Shown: positions 1-5,225 of the stretch, piece by piece | How positions within the stretch are numbered: the stretch's first letter is position 1 | Layout: the number at the start of each line of letters is the position of its first letter | Notes under the pieces: generated by a model | Seen by the model: only the letters and a program-made list of their open reading frames with translations | Databases searched by the model: none | What the model was told of the DNA's origin: nothing | Position numbers and translations under genes: made by a program | Origin: an uncultured Treponema sp. | GTDB lineage: Bacteria > Spirochaetota > Spirochaetia > Treponematales > Treponemataceae | Length of the DNA stretch: 6,174 bases | Direction of reading: 5' to 3' | Assembly (NCBI GenBank): GCA_937891125.1 | Contig: CALAEZ010000014.1 | Span: forward strand, 1 to 6,174

Positions 1-862
1 GCGCAAAGTACAGGATTGCGCCGCCGGGGGTTTCATACACGCCGCGGCTTTTCATGCCCACGCAGCGGTTTTCGCAGATATCAACAAGACCAACGCCGTT
101 TTTGCCGCCGATTTTGTTCAGCTCAAGCATAAGCTCTAAGCCGTTCATCTTCTTTCCGTTCACGCTAACAGGGATGCCCTTTTCCCATTCAATTGTCACA
201 TATTCGCCTGCATCATTTGCGGTCTCTGGAACGACCGTATTTTTAAGCATGTGCGGATAGTTCGGTTCGTTTTCTGTCTTTTCAAGCTCCAGACCTTCAT
301 GGCTGATGTGCCAGATGTTTTCATCGCGACTATAAGACTGGTCTTTTTTCATCGGCACTTCAAGACCTCGGTCTTCAAGAAATTTAATTTCTGCCTCGCG
401 GCTGTCCATGTTCCATTTATCGTCACGCCATGCGGCAATCACTTTTAAGTCTGGCGCAAATGCTTTTATTGCAAGCTCAAAGCGCACCTGGTCGTTACCT
501 TTACCGGTAGCACCGTGACAGATAGCGACCGCTCCTTCCTGACGGGCGTATTCTACAAGAATTTTTCCGATAAGCGGGCGGGCGGTAGAAGTGCCCAAAA
601 GATATTCATCTTCGTAGACAGCATTTGCTTTAAGTGCCGGCCAAATATATTCTTCAATGTATTCCTGACGAGCGTCTACAACATAGCAGGCAGATGCGCC
701 TGTTTTTACAGCACGCGCCTTAATCTTTTCCCAGTCATCACCCTGACCAACGTCGATACAGACGGCGATAACGTCATAATCATAATTTTCTTTAAGCCAC
801 GGAATGATTACCGTAGTATCCAATCCACCAGAATAAGCGAGGATAACCTTATCTTTTGCCAT
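1..862 (-). CDS. argG: Argininosuccinate synthase, C-terminus beyond the left edge
   Basis: Cytosolic enzyme of arginine biosynthesis that joins citrulline and aspartate at the expense of ATP (to AMP and PPi), giving argininosuccinate. My translation of the reverse strand reads 287 codons without a stop up to the window edge. The family is usually about 400 residues, so roughly 110-120 are missing. Visible family motifs: the ATP-binding PP-loop AYSGGLDTT (residues 9-17), [14 protein letters not shown] (116-129), [11 protein letters not shown] (177-187), and the [17 protein letters not shown] block (264-280). The last position of the loop is Thr instead of the commoner Ser, a variant I recall from other bacterial ArgG proteins. 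The ATG at 862-860 is supported by a GGAG ribosome binding site (872-869) with 6 nt spacing, and by the motif lying at the usual distance from the N-terminus. The gene follows sufD on the same strand after 107 nt and has its own operator-like upstream region, so it is probably transcribed independently. argH may lie further left, but this cannot be seen. Confidence 0.97.
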   Translation of the reverse strand, partial: MAKDKVILAYSGGLDTTVIIPWLKENYDYDVIAVCIDVGQGDDWEKIKARAVKTGASACYVVDARQEYIEEYIWPALKANAVYEDEYLLGTSTARPLIGKILVEYARQEGAVAICHGATGKGNDQVRFELAIKAFAPDLKVIAAWRDDKWNMDSREAEIKFLEDRGLEVPMKKDQSYSRDENIWHISHEGLELEKTENEPNYPHMLKNTVVPETANDAGEYVTIEWEKGIPVSVNGKKMNGLELMLELNKIGGKNGVGLVDICENRCVGMKSRGVYETPGGAILYFA

Positions 863-878
863 ACGAAGCTCCGTTAAC

Positions 879-893
879 GTTTGCAGTGCAAAC
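879..893. repeat. 15-bp perfect palindrome in the argG leader
   Basis: GTTTGCA (879-885) and TGCAAAC (887-893) are exact reverse complements around a single G. The palindrome abuts the ARG-box-like site at 894-907 and lies just upstream of the argG ribosome binding site. Its TTGCA half-site resembles those of the neighbouring dyads, so it may be a third half-site pair for the same regulator. Function is inferred only. Confidence 0.4.
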
Positions 894-907
894 TGTATAT
901 TTATGCA
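894..907. promoter_or_regulatory. Candidate ARG box (ArgR/AhrC operator) upstream of argG
   Basis: The 14 bases TGTATATTTATGCA fit the core ARG box consensus TGNATWWWWATNCA at every fixed position. The site lies 32-45 bp upstream of the argG start codon, overlapping the transcription start predicted from the promoter-like hexamers at 912-940. Binding by an arginine-responsive ArgR/AhrC repressor would be the expected control for an arginine biosynthesis gene. The consensus match and location are seen; the regulator itself is not in the window. Confidence 0.55.
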
Positions 908-911
908 ATAA

Positions 912-940
912 AATCTACAGTTTTTGCATATTTTATGCAA
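912..940 (-). promoter_or_regulatory. Possible argG promoter
   Basis: On the minus strand TTGCAT (940-935) is followed after 17 bp by TAGATT (917-912). These are partial matches to the sigma-70 -35 and -10 hexamers (3 and 4 of 6). Transcription would start near 905 and give a leader of about 40 nt. The two strongest dyads overlap the -35 element and the predicted start, which is the reason to take this weak match seriously. Confidence 0.3.
924..940. promoter_or_regulatory. Perfect 7-bp dyad upstream of argG, second ARG-box-like site
   Basis: TTGCATA (924-930) and TATGCAA (934-940) form a perfect inverted repeat around a 3-base centre. The inner part follows the ARG box pattern but with one extra base in the AT-rich middle. 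Its centre lies about 31-32 bp, three helical turns, from that of the site at 894-907, and both share the half-site TATGCAA in the same orientation. It overlaps the proposed argG -35 element, which suits a repressor site. As RNA it could also form a small, weak hairpin, without a following T-tract in either direction that would make it a terminator. Confidence 0.45.
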
Positions 941-969
941 GCGTTACCGAAGCATACACACGCTACCGG

Positions 970-2130
970 CTACACGCCTTCCATACCGTCTAAGTACGCT
1001 TCAATTTCCTGCACAACGCTTTCGTCAGGAATAAGATGCGCTACGCTTGCAATTTTTGCGCGGCTCATCATGCGCTTTGCCTCAACCTCGCTTATACCGC
1101 GGCTTTGCATATAAAAAAGCTCGTCGGCGCTTAATCTGCCGATGGTAGCTCCGTGTGCGCCAGAAACATCTTCTTCATCACATAAAATAACTGGAATCGA
1201 TTTATTAACCGCCGTAGGAGAAAGCAGCAGCGTTTCTTCCTGCTCGTTTCCTGTCGCACCAGCACAGCCGCGCTGAAAGTCAATCGTACCGCGGTAGACT
1301 TTAACCGCATCATCGGCGACAACGCCTTTAACCGCCATGTTTGTTTCAGTCGCCTTTCCCTGGTGGTAGACGGCATAGTTCATGTCCAAAAGCTGTTGCG
1401 CGCGCACCGAGTAAGCGGTGTCACTCTTAAAGGCGCTTTTGCTGCCAGCAAGCGTTGCAGCACAGCCTGCATAGACGTTTTTGCCGCCAAGCTCAAGCTG
1501 CGTTACCACCACCGAAGCGCCGTCCTCGCAGTAAAATGCAGTATCGTCAAGCGCGGTCGTGCTCGCTCCCGTCAGATTTACCTTTACAAGATGAATCGAT
1601 GAGCCAGGTTTTGCCCAGAGCTTTGTCTGCACGGCGTGGAATGGAGCGTCTGCCGTTGCCGTTGCGCACGCTTCACCAGAGCCAGCACAAGACGCAGCGC
1701 CTGCGCCGTTTTTTTCGGTATATAGCATAATAAGCGTAAGGCGCGCGCCTGCTTCTGCAATCACAGCCTGCTGGCTTACCTGCGCCGTTCCCGCTTCAAG
1801 CGTAAAGCGCATAACAACGCTCGCGCTTTCGTCAGCTTCTGCCATCGCTTGTTCTGCAACAAGGGCGCACGGCGTAGGCGCAAAGGCCTGCATAATTGCG
1901 TCAGCTTCTGTTCCAACGCCACTTTTCATGGCAGGAAGCGAAGCAAAAAGAGCAGCGCCGTCCTTGCTATAGCGCACGCCACAAGCGTCAGCGCCCGTTA
2001 CCGTAAGCGTGCCTCCAGCAGGCAGCGCATCCACCGTAAGCGTGGCACGATTCATTTTGAGCCAGTTCCAGGTAAGCGCTGGAAGCTGATTGATAGGAGT
2101 ATATGATAAACGAGTTTTTTCTGTATTCAT
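970..2130 (-). CDS. sufD: SufD-family Fe-S cluster assembly scaffold protein
   Basis: Cytosolic component of the SUF iron-sulfur assembly machinery. SufD normally pairs with SufB and the ATPase SufC to build clusters. The C-terminal half carries the SufB/SufD signature: YHQGKATETNMAVKG (residues 255-269 from the chosen start), LLLSPTAVNKSIPVILCDEEDV (302-323), and GAHGATIGRL (324-333), which holds the conserved His. The tail DELFYMQSRGISEVEAKRM is typical, as is the N-terminal TWNWLKMN. At 386 residues it matches SufD rather than the longer SufB. The first possible ATG at 2175 lies in the proposed -35 element; the ATG at 2130 has a GGAA at 2140-2137 and fits homologue starts, so I chose it. 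The middle (about 140-165) is an Ala/Ser/Cys-rich insertion-like stretch, and the protein is rich in Cys. sufB, sufC and sufS are not adjacent in the window; they could be elsewhere in the genome. TAG stop at 972-970. Confidence 0.85.
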   Translation of the reverse strand: MNTEKTRLSYTPINQLPALTWNWLKMNRATLTVDALPAGGTLTVTGADACGVRYSKDGAALFASLPAMKSGVGTEADAIMQAFAPTPCALVAEQAMAEADESASVVMRFTLEAGTAQVSQQAVIAEAGARLTLIMLYTEKNGAGAASCAGSGEACATATADAPFHAVQTKLWAKPGSSIHLVKVNLTGASTTALDDTAFYCEDGASVVVTQLELGGKNVYAGCAATLAGSKSAFKSDTAYSVRAQQLLDMNYAVYHQGKATETNMAVKGVVADDAVKVYRGTIDFQRGCAGATGNEQEETLLLSPTAVNKSIPVILCDEEDVSGAHGATIGRLSADELFYMQSRGISEVEAKRMMSRAKIASVAHLIPDESVVQEIEAYLDGMEGV

Positions 2131-2146
2131 GGGTATTTCCGTGCCT

Positions 2147-2175
2147 ATACTAGCATATCCGCGCCACTTTGTCAT
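2147..2175 (-). promoter_or_regulatory. Promoter of sufD
   Basis: Minus-strand ATGACA (2175-2170, 5 of 6 to the -35 consensus) is separated by exactly 17 bp from TAGTAT (2152-2147, 4 of 6). A TGC just before the -10 makes it an extended -10 promoter. Transcription would begin near 2140, about 10 nt before the ATG at 2130. This leaves a very short leader and rules out the upstream ATG at 2175 as start. Confidence 0.5.
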
Positions 2176-2180
2176 ATACT
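2175..2180 (+). promoter_or_regulatory. Possible -10 element of the permease gene
   Basis: TATACT lies 10 bp before the ATG at 2191 and fits the -10 consensus at 5 of 6 positions. I see no convincing -35 at 16-18 bp. If it is used, transcription would start at or within a few bases of the ATG, giving a leaderless messenger; this agrees with the absence of a purine-rich ribosome binding site. It touches the sufD -35 element on the other strand. Confidence 0.3.
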
Positions 2181-2190
2181 CACTGTCATC

Positions 2191-3516
2191 ATGGAAAATA
2201 TCGAACTAAAATGGATTGTACTTGCCCTTGCAGTGGCAATGTACGCACTGGTAATTGCTTTTCAAGAAAAAAAAGTATGGTTTACCACGCTTACCGCGCT
2301 TATCACCGTGTCGCTCGGCACACTCTTTCCAGCCCAGATTTTTAGTGGCGACACGAGGAGCTTTGCGCTTTTACATGCACTTACCGCACTTATAAACTGG
2401 AACGTGCTGTTAATCTACATTGGCAGCATGACGATTGCAGCGCTTTTTTTGTATTCCAAGGTGCCCGCAAAGATTGCCGATGTGCTCGTGTCACACGCGC
2501 CAAGCACGGGAATCGCCATTGTGCTGATTCTTGCAATGACCGGCATTATTTCAATCTTTGTAGAAAACGTAGCGACCGTACTTGTCATGGCACCTATCGC
2601 ACTTTCGCTCTGCCACAAGCTTAAGCTCAATCCAACGTACTTTATAGTGGGGCTTGCCGTCATGTCGAATCTGGAGGGAACGGCAACGCTCGTCGGCGAC
2701 CCGCCAAGCATGATTTTTGCAAGCTATGCTGGCTACAGCTTTAACGACTTTTTTGTGCATAACGGCACGCTTTCAATCTTCTTCATTATACAAGCAGGAC
2801 TTTTGGCTGGCTGCATCTTTTTCTACCTGCTTTTTTCACGCAACAAAGAAAAAGCAACGGTCGAAACTGAGCCAATTATTTCGCTTGTTCCTACGCTGCT
2901 GCTGCTTGCGCTCATCTTCGGACTTGCGCTCATCTCCTTTATTCAGATTGATTGCGCCTTTATTTCAGGGCTGTTCTGTTTTGCACTCGGTATAACGGGC
3001 GTGCTCTGGTACTTTTTTTCGCAGAAAAAGACAAAAAGCGAAACCTGGCGCCTCATCCGCGAGCTAGACTGGGAAACCATAGCATTTTTGATCGGCATTT
3101 TTGTCGTCGTTGGCGCTATAAGCGAAACCGGTCTGCTTGCTGACTTTGCTGCGTTCTTAGCGCGCATAACTGGCGGAAGCAAAGCTGTCGGCTTTATACT
3201 CATTCTTGCCGTGTCAATTGCCATTTCTGGCTTTGTAGACAACGTTCCGTACATTATTGTCATGCTTCCCGTCGCGGGAAGTCTTGCAGAAAATCTTGCG
3301 CTGCAAAAAGAGCTTTTTATGTTTGCGCTGCTTGTCGGAAGTTGTCTGGGCGGTAACCTTACGCCCTTTGGAGCAAGCGCAAACGTGGTAAGCATGGGGA
3401 TTCTAAAAAAAGAAGGCTGCCCCATCCGCTTTACCGGCTGGCTTACCATTTGCGGCTCGTTCACCGTGATTACAACGGCATGTGCGGCAGCAGTTCTATG
3501 GCTTTTGTGGGCGTAG
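2191..3516 (+). CDS. SLC13/ArsB/NhaD-type inner-membrane permease
   Basis: Polytopic inner-membrane transporter of the ion transporter superfamily (ArsB, NhaD, SLC13 dicarboxylate carriers, P protein), 441 residues, complete, with about 11-12 hydrophobic segments. The two inverted halves each show the paired family motifs. In the first, VENVATVLVMAP (124-135) is followed by NLEGTATLVGDPPSM (160-174); in the second, VDNVPYIIVMLPV (349-361) is followed by GGNLTPFGASANV (387-399). Charged cytoplasmic loops lie near 216-228 and 278-294, the second leading into the typical LDWETIAFLIGIFVVVGAI stretch. The start is the first ATG in frame; no clear ribosome binding site precedes it, and Met17 (2239) is the only nearby alternative but would shorten helix 1. 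Substrate cannot be assigned: Na+/H+ exchange, dicarboxylate or oxyanion transport are all possible, and no neighbour helps. It is divergent from sufD and convergent with the glycosylase gene. Confidence 0.9.
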   Translation: MENIELKWIVLALAVAMYALVIAFQEKKVWFTTLTALITVSLGTLFPAQIFSGDTRSFALLHALTALINWNVLLIYIGSMTIAALFLYSKVPAKIADVLVSHAPSTGIAIVLILAMTGIISIFVENVATVLVMAPIALSLCHKLKLNPTYFIVGLAVMSNLEGTATLVGDPPSMIFASYAGYSFNDFFVHNGTLSIFFIIQAGLLAGCIFFYLLFSRNKEKATVETEPIISLVPTLLLLALIFGLALISFIQIDCAFISGLFCFALGITGVLWYFFSQKKTKSETWRLIRELDWETIAFLIGIFVVVGAISETGLLADFAAFLARITGGSKAVGFILILAVSIAISGFVDNVPYIIVMLPVAGSLAENLALQKELFMFALLVGSCLGGNLTPFGASANVVSMGILKKEGCPIRFTGWLTICGSFTVITTACAAAVLWLLWA

Positions 3517-3535
3517 CCTACGCAATATATACAGC

Positions 3536-3552
3536 AGCATCCGAGCGATGCT
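3536..3552. terminator. Small hairpin between convergent genes, possible bidirectional terminator
   Basis: AGCATC (3536-3541) and GATGCT (3547-3552) form a perfect 6-bp stem with a CGAGC loop, 20 bp after the permease stop codon. There is no T-run on either side, so it would be a weak or factor-assisted terminator at best. A second small dyad, GCGTA/TACGC around GCC (3511-3523), overlaps the permease stop codon. The rest of the 106-bp gap (3517-3622) shows no gene or other signal that I can identify. Confidence 0.3.
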
Positions 3553-3622
3553 ATCTAGGGAAACGCACACCACCAGCCAACACACGAGCTACTAGCCGTA
3601 CGCAGGTGCTACTTTCCGTCCA

Positions 3623-4462
3623 TTAGTCTGCAATGCGGTACTTGCCGTCCGCATACACTATTAAGTGCTCTGAGAGCAGCTTTTCGGCGGCTGTTTCTAA
3701 GCGCGCCCTATCAAGCTTTTCATACAAAGCAATTGCAGCAAGCGACGCTGTCCGCTCCTTAGAAAGTACACGCAAAATGGCACCGCGCGCCTGCCTCAGC
3801 GAGCCTTCAAAGCGGCTCTGCTTTGCATACTGTCGACTTGCACGCGACGGATTAGGGAGTTGCGCCTTTAAGTGCGCGCCGTAGTCCATGAGCGCATAGT
3901 ACCACTCACGCGGCTGCGAGCGAACAAGCGTCTGCTCCACAAGCGGATACAGTTCCTTGTCGTCAATTTTTGCACCAGGCTCATCCTGCAGGCGCTCAGA
4001 AAAAAACGTATGGATAAACACTGAACGGATATTTGTTTCAATGAACACATTCGGCTCATTATAGGCAAAAGTGCTAACCGCGCCTGCTGTATACGGACCA
4101 ATGCCCGGAAGCTGCATAAGCGCTTCTTGCGTACGCGGAAAAACACCGCCATAGCTTTGGCACACGGCTTTACAAGCATTCTGTAGAAAAACGGCGCGGC
4201 GATTGTAGCCAAGCCCAACCCAGTGTCCTAATACATCTGCAAGCGAGGCTACAGCAAGCGCCTGCGCCGTCGGAAACGCAGACAGCCACTCGTCATACTT
4301 TAAAATAACCCGCTGCGTTTGCGTCTGCTGCAGCATCATCTCAGAAACGAGCACGGCATAGGGGTCAGAAATACCACGCCACGCAAATGAACGCTTGTGC
4401 GTGCGGTAAAAATCCCACACGCTGTTTTGAAAGGAAAGAATCTCGTCAGGAAGAAGAATCAT
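3623..4462 (-). CDS. MutY-like HhH-GPD DNA glycosylase without Fe-S cluster
   Basis: Base excision repair protein of the HhH-GPD superfamily, closest to MutY, which removes adenine mispaired with 8-oxoguanine. Numbering is from the ATG at 4462 (279 residues). Visible features: the SEMMLQQTQ motif with the MutY catalytic Glu at 41, GLGYNRRA (83-90), and the helix-hairpin-helix LPGIGPYTAGAV (118-129). Three classical MutY features are altered. The catalytic Asp of the DGN motif is replaced by Glu in FIETNIR (140-146). The four Cys of the [4Fe-4S] loop are absent; that place reads HLKAQLPNPSRASRQYAKQS, and the only Cys are at 97 and 101. The C-terminal Nudix-like 8-oxoG recognition domain is missing, replaced by about 50 residues that look like a small winged helix. 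I recall similar compact proteins annotated as A/G-specific glycosylases in other bacteria. A TTG at 4477 would add five residues and lie 5 nt after the apt stop; neither start has a good ribosome binding site. Substrate is uncertain. Confidence 0.85.
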   Translation of the reverse strand: MILLPDEILSFQNSVWDFYRTHKRSFAWRGISDPYAVLVSEMMLQQTQTQRVILKYDEWLSAFPTAQALAVASLADVLGHWVGLGYNRRAVFLQNACKAVCQSYGGVFPRTQEALMQLPGIGPYTAGAVSTFAYNEPNVFIETNIRSVFIHTFFSERLQDEPGAKIDDKELYPLVEQTLVRSQPREWYYALMDYGAHLKAQLPNPSRASRQYAKQSRFEGSLRQARGAILRVLSKERTASLAAIALYEKLDRARLETAAEKLLSEHLIVYADGKYRIAD

Positions 4463-4482
4463 ATCTGCATACAGCAAGTCTA

Positions 4483-5016
4483 CTATGCACCGTTAAAATT
4501 AATCAGCGTTGTAACCTTCATTGGCGCAAGCGCTTCCTCATACTTCAAATCAGGAAGTCCAATAACTCCAAATACATCCGTTGCCGTTCCACCACCCATT
4601 TCAATGAGCTTGCGCGCCGCAGCTAACGTACCGCCCGTTGCAATCAAATCATCAACAATAAGATAGTTCTTGCCTTCACGAATGTCACTTTTATGCGCTT
4701 CGATTTCTGCGCTGCCGTACTCAAGATCATACGAACAGCGATAGACTTCCCCAGGGAGCTTTCCTTTTTTACGAATCAGCACAAGTGGCAAATCCATTTC
4801 CTGCGCAAAAGGTGCCGCAAACAAAAAACCACGACTTTCAACAGCTGCGACCGCGTCAAAATGCGTATTCTTGTACAGCTCTACCATGCGGCGAATACAG
4901 TACTTAAACGCTGCCGGCTGAGTAAGTACGCTCGTAATATCATAAAAAAGGATGCCAGGCTTTGGAAAGTCAGGCACACGGCGAATCGCCTTATCTAAAA
5001 GTTCATCTTTAGTCAT
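4483..5016 (-). CDS. apt: Adenine phosphoribosyltransferase
   Basis: Cytosolic purine-salvage enzyme converting adenine and PRPP to AMP and pyrophosphate. At 177 residues it has the usual length of the family. The N-terminal PDFPKPGILFYDIT (15-28) is characteristic of Apt; ESRGF (60-64) and RKKGKLPGE (82-90) contribute to the active site; and the PRPP-binding motif is YLIVDDLIATGGT (118-130). The protein looks intact. The ATG at 5016 places these motifs at their normal distances; only a weak GAG precedes it. The gene is first of a two-gene minus-strand unit: the MutY-like glycosylase starts within 20 nt of the TAG stop, so they are very likely co-transcribed and perhaps translationally coupled. 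The two activities are linked through free adenine. Divergent from the iron permease gene. Confidence 0.97.
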   Translation of the reverse strand: MTKDELLDKAIRRVPDFPKPGILFYDITSVLTQPAAFKYCIRRMVELYKNTHFDAVAAVESRGFLFAAPFAQEMDLPLVLIRKKGKLPGEVYRCSYDLEYGSAEIEAHKSDIREGKNYLIVDDLIATGGTLAAARKLIEMGGGTATDVFGVIGLPDLKYEEALAPMKVTTLINFNGA

Positions 5017-5050
5017 AGCACTCTATCATACCGTTTTTACGCCGCGGGCG

Positions 5051-5080
5051 TCTATACAAGAGAAAGCTGTTACCAAGCAA
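5051..5080 (-). promoter_or_regulatory. Possible promoter of apt and the glycosylase gene
   Basis: On the minus strand TTGCTT (5080-5075) and TATAGA (5056-5051) lie 18 bp apart, with a TG directly before the -10. Transcription would start near 5044, giving a leader of about 28 nt. An alternative is TATGAT (5030-5025, 5 of 6 to the -10 consensus) only 8 bp before the ATG, which would produce a nearly leaderless messenger but has no recognisable -35. A short GC-rich dyad, ACGCC/GGCGT around GCG, occupies 5039-5051 between the two. Confidence 0.35.
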
Positions 5081-5099
5081 ACGCTACTTCGAGCTGTTT

Positions 5100-5128
5100 T
5101 TGACTAAAAAATGCTACTCCTGTATATA
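5100..5128 (+). promoter_or_regulatory. Upstream promoter of the FTR1 gene
   Basis: TTGACT (5100-5105, 5 of 6) is followed after exactly 17 bp by TATATA (5123-5128, 4 of 6), with a TG immediately before the -10. This is the best sigma-70-like match in the divergent region. Predicted start is near 5135, giving a leader of about 90 nt that would contain the 27-bp inverted repeat. Confidence 0.45.
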
Positions 5129-5146
5129 AAAAGTTAGCTTATGCTA

Positions 5147-5175
5147 TTGCGAAAAAATACACGTTTCTCTAAAAT
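5147..5175 (+). promoter_or_regulatory. Second, proximal promoter of the FTR1 gene
   Basis: TTGCGA (5147-5152, 4 of 6) and TAAAAT (5170-5175, 5 of 6) are 17 bp apart. Transcription would start near 5182, so the inverted repeat at 5184-5210 would cover the first transcribed bases, a position typical of a repressor site. The two promoters could be used in tandem. Confidence 0.4.
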
Positions 5176-5183
5176 AACGCATA

Positions 5184-5210
5184 ACAACGGAAAATGTATA
5201 ATGCCGTTGT
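5184..5210. promoter_or_regulatory. 27-bp inverted repeat, candidate metal-regulator operator
   Basis: ACAACGG (5184-5190) and CCGTTGT (5204-5210) are exact 7-bp inverted arms around a 13-bp AT-rich centre that contains the sequence TATAAT. It ends 15 bp before the FTR1 start codon. It does not look like a Fur box. The size and position suit a dimeric repressor, and an iron- or manganese-responsive DtxR/TroR-like protein would be a natural candidate for an iron uptake gene. As RNA, the arms could form a hairpin close to the start codon. Confidence 0.4.
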
Positions 5211-5225
5211 AAGATTAAGTATACT

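Noticed and set aside
515..877. 120-codon open frame on the plus strand
   Set aside because: It lies antisense to the well-supported argG coding sequence, and its translation shows no recognisable motif.
2173..2175. Upstream ATG giving sufD 15 extra residues
   Set aside because: It lies within the proposed -35 element of the sufD promoter, has poor ribosome binding site spacing, and adds residues that do not resemble the SufD N-terminus.
2267..2274. Run of eight A in the permease gene, possible slippage or phase-variation site
   Set aside because: It falls in ordinary Glu-Lys-Lys codons of an intact frame; a single short run is not evidence of switching or programmed frameshifting.
2943..3464. 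173-codon open frame on the minus strand
   Set aside because: It is antisense to the permease gene, whose family motifs extend across the same stretch; the Ser/Pro/Lys-rich translation looks like a shadow frame.
5197..5202. Exact TATAAT considered as the -10 of the FTR1 gene
   Set aside because: No acceptable -35 lies 16-18 bp upstream, whereas two better-spaced hexamer pairs exist nearby; it is more likely the AT-rich centre of the inverted repeat.
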